Positions 19,943 through 30,475 of a stretch of 64,000 bases of DNA are shown one piece after another. Origin of the DNA: Streptococcus gallolyticus subsp. gallolyticus DSM 16831. GTDB lineage: Bacteria > Bacillota > Bacilli > Lactobacillales > Streptococcaceae. The stretch lies in the NCBI RefSeq assembly GCF_002000985.1, contig NZ_CP018822.1:1692001-1756000 (forward strand), read 5' to 3'. Each line of letters begins with the position of its first letter. The stretch's first letter is position 1. The notes under the pieces were generated by a model. That model saw only the letters and a program-made list of their open reading frames with translations. It was not told where the DNA came from and searched no databases. Made by a program: the position numbers and the translations under genes.

Positions 19943-20586
19943 TTAAAAGCTACCTCCTCATTTCCAACGATACTTTCCAATTTTTGGATAAATGGCATGA
20001 TTTCAGGATTATTTTTCAAAGCCGCTTTGTTCACAATCAATCGCGCTGAAATGCGGCAAATATCTTCATAAACTTTAAGACCGTTAGCAACTAGCGTATT
20101 TCCAGTCTCAACAATATCAACAATAGCGTCCGCTAAACCAATAACAGGAGCAATCTCAACACTTCCTTGAATTGAAATGATTTCGACATCTTCTCCTTTT
20201 TTATTAAAATAATCGGTCGCAATGGTTGGGTATTTTGTGGCAATTCGTTTTCGTTTATGGTCATGTGGGTCATAAGAATCCGTTGAAGCTACTGAGAATT
20301 TACATAAACCAAAATTCAAATCAAGCATTTCAAGATAGCCTGTTGGGTGCTCAATCAACAAGTCCTTTCCAACCACACCAAGGTCAGCCACACCATGGCG
20401 CACATACGTTGTCACATCAGGTGCCTTGACGAGCAAAAAACGGAATTTTTTATCTGGGCTTTCAAAAATAAGATTACGTCCCTTATTTTCCATAAACGTC
20501 ATGTCAAAACCCGCTTTTTCCAGAAGTTTCACCGTATCTTTTTCAATACGTCCCTTGGTTAAAGCAATCGTAATTTGATTTTCCAT
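19939..20586 (-). CDS. hisG: ATP phosphoribosyltransferase catalytic subunit, short form HisG
   Basis: A 215-residue short-form HisG, condensing ATP and PRPP in the first, feedback-regulated step. The C-terminal regulatory domain of long HisG is absent; this form needs HisZ, which is encoded immediately upstream. Motifs include [15 protein letters not shown] and the PRPP-binding [16 protein letters not shown]. Its ATG shares a base with the hisZ stop (TAATG). Confidence 0.97.
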   Translation of the reverse strand: MENQITIALTKGRIEKDTVKLLEKAGFDMTFMENKGRNLIFESPDKKFRFLLVKAPDVTTYVRHGVADLGVVGKDLLIEHPTGYLEMLDLNFGLCKFSVASTDSYDPHDHKRKRIATKYPTIATDYFNKKGEDVEIISIQGSVEIAPVIGLADAIVDIVETGNTLVANGLKVYEDICRISARLIVNKAALKNNPEIMPFIQKLESIVGNEEVAFK

Positions 20587-21554
20587 TAGGCACCTCCTTC
20601 TAAATTATCATGTACAGCTTGGTAAACGGCATCAATATCTACTGCCCAACCGACCGCAGTCAATTTTTTAGCCCCAAAACGTTCAAAAAGTTTATCGTAA
20701 CGCCCACCTGAGGCAAAAGCGTCTGGCACCTTATCTCCAAAGACTTTGAACATCACGCCAGTATAATACGGCATTGTCGGAATTTGTGCCAAATCAATGT
20801 TGCTCTTTGGTAAAATTTCAGATACTTGATTAAGCAAGTTTTCCAAATCTGTCAAAGCAGCCAAAATCGCTTGATTCTTGACAAGTTCACGCGCACTCTC
20901 TAAAACTTGATGACTTTCTCCAAAAAGATAAGGCAAATTTTTCAAAAACTCATCAAATTCACTCGGATATTTTTTGGTAAATTCATTTAACTGAGTGATA
21001 TTTTTATCTTTAATCGCTTGTGCCAAAGTTTCTTCAACTGCTTGTGGCAAAGCCAAAGTCTCAAAAATGGTTTGTAAAATCGCAGCATGTGAAAATTCAA
21101 ATTGATAAGACGGAATATCCGCTCTATCAAGAGCTTCCTTGGCTGATTGGATTGCCTCAAAAACAGCTTCCTTAGCTGGAAAACCAACAATCTCAACACC
21201 AGCTTGCGTGTGCTCATTCATCAAACCACGCATTTCTTCGTTGTATTTGAAGACCTTGCCCGAATAGGAGAATTTAATCGGCGTTTCAACTTGCGTCGAA
21301 GCAATGACACGTCCAATCTGACTGGTAATATCAGGACGAAGCGTCAGCAATTCACCACTTTTATCAAAGAAATTGTAATTATTTTTCGTAATCGTATCAC
21401 TAAAGACTTCAAAATGTTCCAAGGTCGGTGTTTCAATTCGATTGAATCCCTGACTCATCAAGAAATCACTGATATCACGTTCTATTTTGTAGGTAACACG
21501 CGCACGTTTAAATAACTTATCATGCATTCCCACAGGTAATGTTGTTTTTTTCAT
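20586..21554 (-). CDS. hisZ: ATP phosphoribosyltransferase regulatory subunit HisZ
   Basis: A 322-residue paralogue of histidyl-tRNA synthetase that forms the hetero-octamer with short HisG and confers histidine feedback. It has the class II synthetase core ([35 protein letters not shown]) but lacks the anticodon-binding domain. The start [15 protein letters not shown] at 21554 has GGAG 9 bases upstream. Confidence 0.95.
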   Translation of the reverse strand: MKKTTLPVGMHDKLFKRARVTYKIERDISDFLMSQGFNRIETPTLEHFEVFSDTITKNNYNFFDKSGELLTLRPDITSQIGRVIASTQVETPIKFSYSGKVFKYNEEMRGLMNEHTQAGVEIVGFPAKEAVFEAIQSAKEALDRADIPSYQFEFSHAAILQTIFETLALPQAVEETLAQAIKDKNITQLNEFTKKYPSEFDEFLKNLPYLFGESHQVLESARELVKNQAILAALTDLENLLNQVSEILPKSNIDLAQIPTMPYYTGVMFKVFGDKVPDAFASGGRYDKLFERFGAKKLTAVGWAVDIDAVYQAVHDNLEGGA

Positions 21555-21580
21555 CTTGTCAACTCCTAACATCATTAAAA

Positions 21581-22639
21581 TTAGGCTTTCTGATATTCTT
21601 TAATCGCTTCAATCACTTGTTCCATTTCAGCCTGCGTTCCGATTGAAATTCGCAAATGATTTTTGATACGTTCAACTTTCGGGAAATAACGAACATAGAT
21701 ATTCTTAGCTTGCAAATAATCAAATAAGTTTGCTGCATCATTTTGAGGACATTCCACTAAGACAAAGTTGGTCTTTGATTCTAAAACTGAGAAGTCAAGG
21801 TCTCGTAATTCCTTAGTAAACCAATCTCTTGTCGCTATAATTTTTTGACACGTATCTTCGTAATAATCCCATGATTCAACAGCCGCCACAGCTAATTTCT
21901 CAGCAATTAAATCAACATTGTAAGGATTGACCGAATTTTTAACGGCATTAATAACCGACATTAATTTTGGACTTCCCATACCATAGCCAACTCGCAAACC
22001 AGCAAGCGAAGCATCTTTTGAAAATGTTCGTGTAATAAAGACATTGTCATATTTTTTGAGCAATGGCAGAGCTGTTTCACCACCAAAGTTAATATATGCT
22101 TCGTCAATAATAACCACCACATCTTGATTAGCCTTGATAATCGCCTCAATAGCCTCTAAAGATTTGTAAATGCCCGTCGGTGCATTTGGATTCGTCAGAA
22201 CAACACCACCATTATCAACAATATAATCATTACCATCAATCTCAAAATCGCTAGTTAACGGCACTTCATGGTAATTAATGCGGTACAAATCAGCCCAGAC
22301 TTTGTAAAAACCATAAGTCAAATCAGGAAATAGAACAGGCTCATCACTATTAAAAAATGCAAGAAATGCCATAGACAAAACATCATCTGATCCATTACCA
22401 ACAATGATTTGACTTGGATCAAGACCATGTTGCTTAGCAAGCACAACACGTAGTGATTCTTGGTCCAAAGTTGAATACTTCCGCAATTGATGAACGTCAA
22501 AATTTGAAAACACTTCTGCTACTTTTGGACTTGGTCCATAAGCATTTTCATTTGTATTCAATTTTATTAAATTTTCACCGCTTGGCTGGCTACCAGCTAC
22601 ATAAGATTCAATATCTCTCAATCCTTTAATAGTTGTCAT
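21581..22639 (-). CDS. hisC: Histidinol-phosphate aminotransferase HisC
   Basis: A 352-residue class II PLP aminotransferase converting imidazole acetol phosphate to histidinol phosphate. Motifs: [36 protein letters not shown], the Asp/Tyr pair [11 protein letters not shown], and the PLP lysine in [19 protein letters not shown]. First gene of the operon, directly behind the T-box leader. The start [11 protein letters not shown] at 22639 fits the family length; the upstream open frame is leader RNA. Confidence 0.96.
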   Translation of the reverse strand: MTTIKGLRDIESYVAGSQPSGENLIKLNTNENAYGPSPKVAEVFSNFDVHQLRKYSTLDQESLRVVLAKQHGLDPSQIIVGNGSDDVLSMAFLAFFNSDEPVLFPDLTYGFYKVWADLYRINYHEVPLTSDFEIDGNDYIVDNGGVVLTNPNAPTGIYKSLEAIEAIIKANQDVVVIIDEAYINFGGETALPLLKKYDNVFITRTFSKDASLAGLRVGYGMGSPKLMSVINAVKNSVNPYNVDLIAEKLAVAAVESWDYYEDTCQKIIATRDWFTKELRDLDFSVLESKTNFVLVECPQNDAANLFDYLQAKNIYVRYFPKVERIKNHLRISIGTQAEMEQVIEAIKEYQKA

Positions 22640-22933
22640 AATAACGCCCTTTCTATTTCTGATATTCAAAAAACGCCCTCGCAAAAAAATTGCAAGGACG
22701 TTAAAAACGTGGTTCCACCTCTGATTCAACAGCCAGTCGCCTAGACTGTTCTCATGAAGTACATGACTTCTGCTCCGTAACGTGGAACCACCCGTCGTGC
22801 ACTACTGTCAGCTCTATCAGCTGAGTTCGCACACGCGCTCAAGAATGTGTCGCCCAAGGATTGCACGCTTTTCTCACCACCAAGCACTCTCTGTCTGTTG
22901 TCTCAGGCTTTTTCTATCAACACTTTTATATTT
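22640..22933 (-). ncRNA. T-box leader riboswitch of the his operon (histidine type)
   Basis: A roughly 290-base transcribed leader. Reading the minus strand: a Stem I region with GAGAGTGCTTGGTGGTGAG (AG-bulge and loop motifs), a candidate His specifier CAC at 22847-22849, hairpins GAAGT/ACTTC and AACAGTC/GACTG.CTGTT, then the T-box bulge TGGAACC inside an antiterminator (AGG/CCT lower helix; ACGTT/AACGT upper helix). This competes with the terminator at 22662-22704. Uncharged tRNA-His would stabilise antitermination, so the operon is induced by histidine starvation. Assignment to His comes from the operon and the CAC triplet; the specifier position is less sure than the T-box itself. Confidence 0.92.
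22668..22704 (-). terminator. Attenuator of the his T-box
   Basis: Minus-strand stem AACGTCCTTGCAA / TTGCGAGGGCGTT with an oligo-T loop, followed by a T run. It overlaps the 3' half of the antiterminator. Confidence 0.85.
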
Positions 22934-22939
22934 AAAAAT

Positions 22940-22968
22940 ATTCTACAAGAAAATTCTGAAAATAGCAA
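22940..22968 (-). promoter_or_regulatory. Promoter of the his operon
   Basis: Minus-strand -35 TTGCTA (22963-22968), 17-base spacer, -10 TAGAAT (22940-22945), placing the transcript start at about 22933. Confidence 0.65.
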
Positions 22969-23001
22969 GCTTAAAATCAAGATTTTTATATTTATACAAA
23001 A

Positions 23002-23025
23002 AAATCAGCAAAATTTAGCTGATTT
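23002..23025 (-). terminator. Terminator downstream of the MTAN-like gene
   Basis: AAATCAGC / GCTGATTT hairpin with an 8-base loop. On the minus strand it is followed by a T run (TTTTTTTG), about 107 bases past the stop of the MTAN-like gene. Confidence 0.75.
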
Positions 23026-23131
23026 AGGTTAAAAAAGTCTTTTTTGATGCTTCTTTTAAGTTCCTCAATTTGCATTTTTAAGTTCAAACTTGCTTTATGC
23101 CGTCGGCTAATTTCAAAGAATCTCTGATTAA

Positions 23132-23809
23132 TTATAGTTCTTTCAGAATATCGTCTAAAATTTCTAGACAAATATCTGCAGCTTTTTCAATAGATGAACG
23201 AAATTCTGCCGCACCACCCGTTATACTGTCCGAAACCGTTTTAAGGATAAGATTTGGAATGTTATTCTGGTCACAAATCAAGACAATTGCTGCACTTTCC
23301 ATATCACAAATATCAGCCTTAAAGTCATGATTTAAGGCACGTTTCTTTGTCTCATCAGCAATAAATTTATCACCAGAAGCACAAATAACTGGACGAATAA
23401 AAGGATGATGATTTTTCACCAACTGCACATACTTCGTCGTTGTTGGCAAATAGATATCTTGATATTCCAAATAACGTCCAACTTCGCAATGGTCAGCAGC
23501 TGAGGTATCCATATCATAATGAACCACCTTTTCAACCAAACAAATATTGGTTACCTTTAATTCTTCCGTAAGAGCGCCGACCACACCATAATTAACAATT
23601 AAATCGACATCAAAAAAGCTAATTAATAATTGCGTACAAGCAGCAGCTCTGATTTCTCCTGCACTTGACTGTGTAATATATAAAATTTTATCATCAAATG
23701 TAACCGAATAAACTTTAAATCCTCTGACATCTTCTCTTTTGAGATTATCAGCGTATTTTCTCATGACTGACTGTATTTCAACAGCCACTACCATACCAAT
23801 CTTTTTCAT
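23132..23809 (-). CDS. MTA/SAH nucleosidase-like protein (PNP/UDP phosphorylase superfamily)
   Basis: A 225-residue member of the purine nucleoside phosphorylase superfamily, most like 5'-methylthioadenosine/S-adenosylhomocysteine nucleosidase. The N-terminus MKKIGMVVAVEIQSV aligns with the MTAN start, CDMESAA is the substrate-binding Glu motif, and KTVSDS carries the catalytic Asp. By eye, the position of the MTAN catalytic Glu in AMEEE is Gln here (AVEIQ), so activity may differ. The ATG at 23809 has GAGGAG 5 bases upstream; a GTG two codons earlier overlaps the ribosome site. Monocistronic; function uncertain. Confidence 0.7.
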   Translation of the reverse strand: MKKIGMVVAVEIQSVMRKYADNLKREDVRGFKVYSVTFDDKILYITQSSAGEIRAAACTQLLISFFDVDLIVNYGVVGALTEELKVTNICLVEKVVHYDMDTSAADHCEVGRYLEYQDIYLPTTTKYVQLVKNHHPFIRPVICASGDKFIADETKKRALNHDFKADICDMESAAIVLICDQNNIPNLILKTVSDSITGGAAEFRSSIEKAADICLEILDDILKEL

Positions 23810-23835
23810 TATCACTCCTCATTTTAGTTATCAAA

Positions 23836-23863
23836 AAAGGTTTGGCAATTTTTCCAAACCTTT
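23836..23863 (-). terminator. Terminator of ezrA
   Basis: AAAGGTTTGG / CCAAACCTTT perfect 10-base stem with an 8-base loop. Minus-strand T run follows, 26 bases past the ezrA stop. Confidence 0.85.
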
Positions 23864-23889
23864 ATATTGTATCAGTCAACACAGTCGTT

Positions 23890-25614
23890 TTAAAAACGAA
23901 TTTGTTCACGTGTTTTTTCGTACGATGATACGAAACGATCTGTTACACCTGGTTCAACCGTTTCAAGTGCATATGAAATTTCATCAAATGATGCTTGATA
24001 GTCATTATCAACTTCAAATAATTTCAAAGCGTGTTCAAAACTACTTTGTACACTTGGTTCAAAACTACGATAACGATTTGAGTATTGCAACAATTGTTCT
24101 GTCAATGTCGCATTTTGAACCACTTGATAAGTTGCATTTTCAAGATTTGCAATAGCTGATGTCGCAACATCTGTTAAACGAGACACAGCTTCAATATCGA
24201 TACGCCCACGACTAAGTTCATCAATTAACACTTCCAATTGTGAACTTGTTGTGAAAAATGCGCTCAAGAAATCTTGTGGAATACCTGGCAAATTACGTTT
24301 TTCCATATAACGTTTAATCATATGCAAACGATTAATATATTGTTCCAAGCTTTGACGAGCAACCGTCTCAATTTCTTCGATATTCTTAACTTGTTCAAAG
24401 ACTTCCATTTGCCCTTCTTCGACAGCAGCCAATGTTTTTAAGGTTCTGTCAAAAGTCACTTGTAATTCAGAGAATGGCTTGTCTTGTGTCTCAAAAGCAA
24501 CAACGATTGGCAATACTTCTGTTTCAATCTCTTCCAAGTTTTTAGTAAATGAACGAAGGCTAAGACTTTCACTATCATTCAAGATGTACTTGTGAGATAG
24601 ACGCTTAATTTCATGAGCAAGTTGTTCATTATTTGCCTTAGCATGAGCCAAATAGTCAGGAATAATCTTGCTATCTTTAAGCGCAGCCTTATGAGCAGCA
24701 ATTTCGCGTTCAAACAATTCATACAATGAATCGATTTTCTCTTGAATGTGCTCATTTTCATCACGAGCACGGTCCAAATCCAATGTAACAAGTTCAGAAG
24801 AATTGGCACGAATAGAATCACGAACTTCTTGGAAACGTGTTTCAATATTCTTTTCAGCAAAATGATAATTTTGTTCAAGCAAACGGCGATAACCTTGCTC
24901 TAAATCATCAAGTTGGTCTGGGAAATCATCTTCTAATTTTGCAACAATCGCTGGAATTTGTTCTGAAATTTGACCAAGTGCGATAGTGTGTTCTTCTGCA
25001 CGGTCAAGCACTTCAGACGCTTCAACAGGGTCACCAGTTGAGTTAAGCGTTACAAATTGAGAAAATTCAGCTTCAATGTTTTTCAATTGTTTTTCAATCT
25101 CAGACATTGTAGAGCCAAAATTGTCCTCTTTTTCTGAGATAGAAGCTTGTAATGTTTCATACAAATCCAAAGCGTGTTTAACACGAGCACTATTTTTTTC
25201 TTCTTGTTCTTTCAAGACAGAAAGTGCCTCACGAATCGAATTAATGTCCTCTTCAACTAAATTTAATTGGCTTTCGACATTATCAATTTCGTGTTTTGCT
25301 CTGATGAATTTAAAACTATCATTTAGATTTTCAGCTTCAAAAATATGATTTTCAATATCCGAAAAAGAATTTAAAGAAAGGTCAACCCATTTTTGATTCC
25401 ATTCACGAAATGTTGTCTGACTTTGCCCGATAAGATGAAGATTTTTAACAGCCTCGACTTCTTCATTAACAGGTAAACCAAATAATGATTGTTTTCTTTC
25501 TTCTAAGCTTGCAATCAATGAATCATTTCGCTTGCGTACAATAACGCCAACTAGGTAAGCAACAATTACTAATAAAACTATTGCTACAAGCAGTAATATA
25601 ATTCCGCTCGACAT
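23890..25614 (-). CDS. ezrA: Septation ring formation regulator EzrA
   Basis: A 574-residue membrane-anchored cytoplasmic coiled-coil protein of the division ring that binds FtsZ and modulates its assembly. One N-terminal transmembrane segment (about residues 3-27, [21 protein letters not shown]), then spectrin-like helical repeats to the C-terminus with high Glu/Lys/Gln content. Length and the conserved C-terminal stretch ([21 protein letters not shown]) match the family. Downstream of gyrB on the same strand with a 105-base gap. Confidence 0.95.
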   Translation of the reverse strand: MSSGIILLLVAIVLLVIVAYLVGVIVRKRNDSLIASLEERKQSLFGLPVNEEVEAVKNLHLIGQSQTTFREWNQKWVDLSLNSFSDIENHIFEAENLNDSFKFIRAKHEIDNVESQLNLVEEDINSIREALSVLKEQEEKNSARVKHALDLYETLQASISEKEDNFGSTMSEIEKQLKNIEAEFSQFVTLNSTGDPVEASEVLDRAEEHTIALGQISEQIPAIVAKLEDDFPDQLDDLEQGYRRLLEQNYHFAEKNIETRFQEVRDSIRANSSELVTLDLDRARDENEHIQEKIDSLYELFEREIAAHKAALKDSKIIPDYLAHAKANNEQLAHEIKRLSHKYILNDSESLSLRSFTKNLEEIETEVLPIVVAFETQDKPFSELQVTFDRTLKTLAAVEEGQMEVFEQVKNIEEIETVARQSLEQYINRLHMIKRYMEKRNLPGIPQDFLSAFFTTSSQLEVLIDELSRGRIDIEAVSRLTDVATSAIANLENATYQVVQNATLTEQLLQYSNRYRSFEPSVQSSFEHALKLFEVDNDYQASFDEISYALETVEPGVTDRFVSSYEKTREQIRF

Positions 25615-25719
25615 TTAAAACTCCTTATAAATTGTCTTTTTATCGTAAAAAATAGCTATAACATTACGATTATAACATACTTAGAGATTGTATGCAGTAA
25701 TTTTTCGTCAATATTCTTA

Positions 25720-27672
<1,953 letters not shown>

Positions 27673-28233
27673 TTACTTCACTATCTCCATTAAGGATTTT
27701 TTTCCATCAACTAATAACGTGTCAAAGCCAGCAGCTTGACCTGCCTTCCTATCAATCTCACGATCTCCAATTACCAGTGCTTCTTTAATGTCATATTTTT
27801 CCTTCAAATACAACATCGATTCTGGGCTCGGTTTACGAGAAAAGCCATTTTCTGAAGTGACTACTTCCGTAAAATAAGACAACAAATTAGTTTTTTCTAA
27901 AATATCAAGGACTTGTTTGTTACGATGCGATACTAAAAAATTTCGCCCGCCACTTGCAACAATTGCCTGCAAAACGTCATGCGCTCCTGCAAATAAAACT
28001 GGCGTTTTCAAATATTCGGCTTCCAATTTTTTGTACGCCTTTAAAAATTGAGGTTCGTTTGGGATAAATTGTGCAATAGCAGCATCCGTGGACTCTTTTA
28101 GCTTGTTATAAACCTCATCATGCGAGGCAGATTGTCCAAATTCCGCTAAAGTTTTCACGAAAGCTTGAGCAGACATTTCATAATTATCAAGCAACGTTCC
28201 ACCCAAATCCCAGATATAATCATGGTAATTCAT
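27673..28233 (-). CDS. HAD-superfamily (subclass IA) protein with atypical motif I
   Basis: A 186-residue HAD-IA protein with an alpha-helical cap. Motif II is LVSHRNKQV, the motif III lysine is in SRKPSPESMLYL, and motif IV is VIGDREIDRKAGQAAG. Motif I reads YIWDLGGTLLDNYE, so the second Asp of DxDGT, the usual acid/base, is Gly. The first Asp and Thr remain. I recall streptococcal neighbours of gyrB with the same motif. It abuts gyrB with no spacing. Substrate unknown; activity may be reduced or altered. Confidence 0.8.
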   Translation of the reverse strand: MNYHDYIWDLGGTLLDNYEMSAQAFVKTLAEFGQSASHDEVYNKLKESTDAAIAQFIPNEPQFLKAYKKLEAEYLKTPVLFAGAHDVLQAIVASGGRNFLVSHRNKQVLDILEKTNLLSYFTEVVTSENGFSRKPSPESMLYLKEKYDIKEALVIGDREIDRKAGQAAGFDTLLVDGKKSLMEIVK

Positions 28234-28304
28234 ACGCCCTATTATATCATATTTTTAAGTTTTTTTATAGTCTATACTGTATCAATTTACATGTTAGTAT
28301 ATAA

Positions 28305-28335
28305 GAAAAAAGTCGAGCTAACGCTCAACTTTTAT
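28305..28335 (-). terminator. Terminator of rodA
   Basis: Minus-strand AAAAGTTGAGC / GCTCGACTTTT stem (one wobble) with loop GTTA and trailing T. It begins at the rodA stop codon. Confidence 0.8.
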
Positions 28336-29546
28336 TAATAACGGTCACTTCTTTTAAAATGTTCTGTAATTTCTTGTTCACGGTGTAGGTTGTTTTGATA
28401 ACTCATTGATAAAATCAGACCGACACAAATCAAATTGGTAATCAACGATGAGCCACCTTGTGAGATAAATGGTAAAGGAATACCCGTTAACGGCAAAATA
28501 CCAATTGCTGCTCCGATATTTTCAAAAATATGGAACAAAATCATCATGATGAAACCAGTTGAAATGTAAGTATAGAAACGGTTATTTGATTCAAAAGTTA
28601 CACGAATCATACGATAAATCAACAAAAGATACAATCCCATGACAACAGCACTACCAATAAAACCAAAATCTTCAGCAATAACGGTGAAAATCATATCACT
28701 CTCACGAACTGGCACTGATAAATCAACAACATTGAACCCTTTACCAGTAAGACCACCACTACCAATAGAAATCATTCCTTGTGTTTGTTGGTAGGCAATC
28801 GTTTTAGCATATGAAAACGGGTCTAGCCAAGCTGAAATACGATTAATTTGGTAAGTATCCATTCCCAAACCATAAAGGAATTCTTTCCCATTTGGCAAAA
28901 GGAAAATTAACATGAAACCACCAAATGCAAGAGCAACGATAATAACAACTGGAAGGATAATCCACCACGAAATCCCTGATAATAAAATCAAACCAGCTAA
29001 AATCGCTGAGAAAACCATTGCTGTTCCTAAGTCTTTTTGAAGCCCTAGTAGCACCATCACAGGTAAGGTAATAAGCGCAAAAATTCCAAGGAGTTTCCAG
29101 TCATTTTTCAAAGAATCTTCCTTGAACTTTTGGCGAAACCAAATGGAACATCTGGCAAGCATCAAAATATAGGACACTTTCATAAATTCCGAGGGCTGAA
29201 ATAACGTTACCGAACCGATTGTAACCCAGTTTTTCGCCCCTGTTGACTCAACCAACTCTGGACTATAAAAGATGAGCGGCAGCACCATTAATATCAATCC
29301 AAGACCGTATAGGAACGGCGTTATTTTCCATAAAAATTCGGTGCTAAATAGCATGACAACAAACGCCACACCGCACCCTAAAAGTATCCAAATCACTTGT
29401 TGTGTCATCACTTTTGCAATTGTGCTTGGGTAATCATTTATGGTTGCGATATAGATTGCCACCAAGCCAATTAACAAAAGGAAAAAGACAGGTAAAATTA
29501 CAGAATAATCAATCCGACTATCAATAGAATATTTTTTTCTCGCCAT
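28335..29546 (-). CDS. rodA: SEDS peptidoglycan glycosyltransferase RodA
   Basis: A 403-residue SEDS-family polytopic membrane protein that polymerises lipid II for elongation (RodA) rather than septation. About ten hydrophobic segments are visible; the family signature SVPVRESDMIFTVIAEDFGF contains the essential Asp loop, and FISQGGSSLITNLICVGLIL is the C-terminal SEDS motif. Start MARKKYSIDSR at 29546 has GAAGGAAG upstream. RodA over FtsW is judged from the gyrB neighbourhood and is not proven by the sequence. Confidence 0.9.
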   Translation of the reverse strand: MARKKYSIDSRIDYSVILPVFFLLLIGLVAIYIATINDYPSTIAKVMTQQVIWILLGCGVAFVVMLFSTEFLWKITPFLYGLGLILMVLPLIFYSPELVESTGAKNWVTIGSVTLFQPSEFMKVSYILMLARCSIWFRQKFKEDSLKNDWKLLGIFALITLPVMVLLGLQKDLGTAMVFSAILAGLILLSGISWWIILPVVIIVALAFGGFMLIFLLPNGKEFLYGLGMDTYQINRISAWLDPFSYAKTIAYQQTQGMISIGSGGLTGKGFNVVDLSVPVRESDMIFTVIAEDFGFIGSAVVMGLYLLLIYRMIRVTFESNNRFYTYISTGFIMMILFHIFENIGAAIGILPLTGIPLPFISQGGSSLITNLICVGLILSMSYQNNLHREQEITEHFKRSDRY

Positions 29547-29747
29547 TGTACTTCCTTCGTTTCTGATCAAAAATAATTATATCATTTTTTAATCAAAATT
29601 GAGGAAAAAAGCTTGTGAAAATAAAATAAATTTTCAGCAAAAACTAAAAAGCTATACTTTCTATTTTCAATAAATTACCAACTGATTCTTGTAAGAAAGA
29701 TTTGAAAAAAAGACGAAATAATTCAAGGGTTATCTGCTCTGTAAATC

Positions 29748-29776
29748 AAAAAAGCCCCTAAAATCAAGGCTTTTTT
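29748..29776 (-). terminator. Terminator downstream of tRNA-Arg
   Basis: AAAAAAGCC / GGCTTTTTT stem; on the minus strand the T run follows, 13 bases past the tRNA 3' end. The bases from here to the rodA start (about 200) hold no gene I can see. Confidence 0.7.
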
Positions 29777-29788
29777 AATATAGTTCTA

Positions 29789-29860
29789 TCTCCCCTGCCG
29801 GAATCGAACCAGCAACTACTCCTTAGGAGGGAGTTGTTATATCCATTGAACTAAGGGGAG
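29789..29860 (-). tRNA. tRNA-Arg (anticodon CCT)
   Basis: A 72-base cloverleaf: acceptor CTCCCCT / AGGGGAG, D-arm GTT..AAC, anticodon stem ACTCC / GGAGT with loop CTCCTAA (anticodon CCT, codon AGG), T-arm GCTGG TTCGATT CCGGC, discriminator A. CCA is not encoded. It lies 57 bases downstream of rplS on the same strand. Confidence 0.96.
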
Positions 29861-29866
29861 CTATGA

Positions 29867-29893
29867 AAAAATCTGTCACAAGGACAGATTTTT
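29867..29893 (-). terminator. Terminator of rplS
   Basis: AAAAATCTGTC / GACAGATTTTT perfect 11-base stem with a 5-base loop between rplS and tRNA-Arg. Confidence 0.85.
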
Positions 29894-29917
29894 ATCGTCG
29901 AATAGTTATCGTCAAAA

Positions 29918-30265
29918 TTAACGACGGATTTCTTTAATACGAGCAGCTTTACCTTGTAATGCACGCAAGTAGTAAAGTTTAGCACGACGTACTTTACCAT
30001 GACGAACAACTTCGATTTTTTCTACACGTGGAGTGTGAAGTGGGAATGTACGTTCAACACCGATACCACTTGAAATTTTACGAACTGTGTACATTTCTGA
30101 GATCCCTTGACCTTTACGTGAAATAACCACACCTTCGAAAACTTGGACACGTTCGCGGCTTCCTTCAACAACTTTTGCGTGAACACGAACAGTATCACCA
30201 GGGTGGAATGTAGGGATGTCAGTACGTAATTGACTTTCAGTCAAACTTTGGATTAATGGATTCAT
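29918..30265 (-). CDS. rplS: 50S ribosomal protein L19
   Basis: A 115-residue ribosomal protein of the 30S-50S interface. The sequence from [20 protein letters not shown] through [24 protein letters not shown] motifs to the basic C-terminus [19 protein letters not shown] is the L19 pattern. Start at 30265 has GGAGAAA upstream; the longer open frame is leader sequence. Monocistronic, with its own promoter, a leader of about 80 bases and a terminator. Confidence 0.98.
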   Translation of the reverse strand: MNPLIQSLTESQLRTDIPTFHPGDTVRVHAKVVEGSRERVQVFEGVVISRKGQGISEMYTVRKISSGIGVERTFPLHTPRVEKIEVVRHGKVRRAKLYYLRALQGKAARIKEIRR

Positions 30266-30344
30266 TATTTTTTCTCCTATCTTACTAATCATTAGGTGCT
30301 TGTCCCAGCGGATTAGCCGTATTTTTGTGTGTCCATTACACACT
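30266..30344 (-). promoter_or_regulatory. rplS 5' leader, possible L19 autoregulatory element
   Basis: About 80 bases between the predicted start of transcription and rplS. It contains a TGTGT/ACACA hairpin and a GC-rich segment (CGGCTAATCCGCTGGGACAAG). Some Firmicutes have an L19-binding leader here; I could not confirm the consensus by eye. Confidence 0.35.
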
Positions 30345-30350
30345 CTTCAT

Positions 30351-30379
30351 ATTTTAACAAAAAACATTGGTGGTGTAAA
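30351..30379 (-). promoter_or_regulatory. Promoter of rplS
   Basis: Minus-strand -35 TTTACA (30374-30379), 17-base spacer, -10 TAAAAT (30351-30356) preceded by TGT (extended -10). Confidence 0.7.
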
Positions 30380-30435
30380 GCCATATCTCGCAACTTTTTT
30401 GATGAATTTTTAATAAAAAATACTTAATTTTAAAA

Positions 30436-30464
30436 GCAGAGTTTAGTCATTACCCAAACTCTGC
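30436..30464 (-). terminator. Terminator of the CLC transporter operon
   Basis: GCAGAGTTT / AAACTCTGC stem with an 11-base loop, then TTTTAAAATT on the minus strand, 12 bases past the stop. Confidence 0.8.
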
Positions 30465-30475
30465 TGATAAATCAT

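Noticed and set aside
22782..22932. Short peptide gene in the his leader
   Set aside because: Open frames on the plus strand here are antisense to the T-box RNA, and a structured T-box explains the region.
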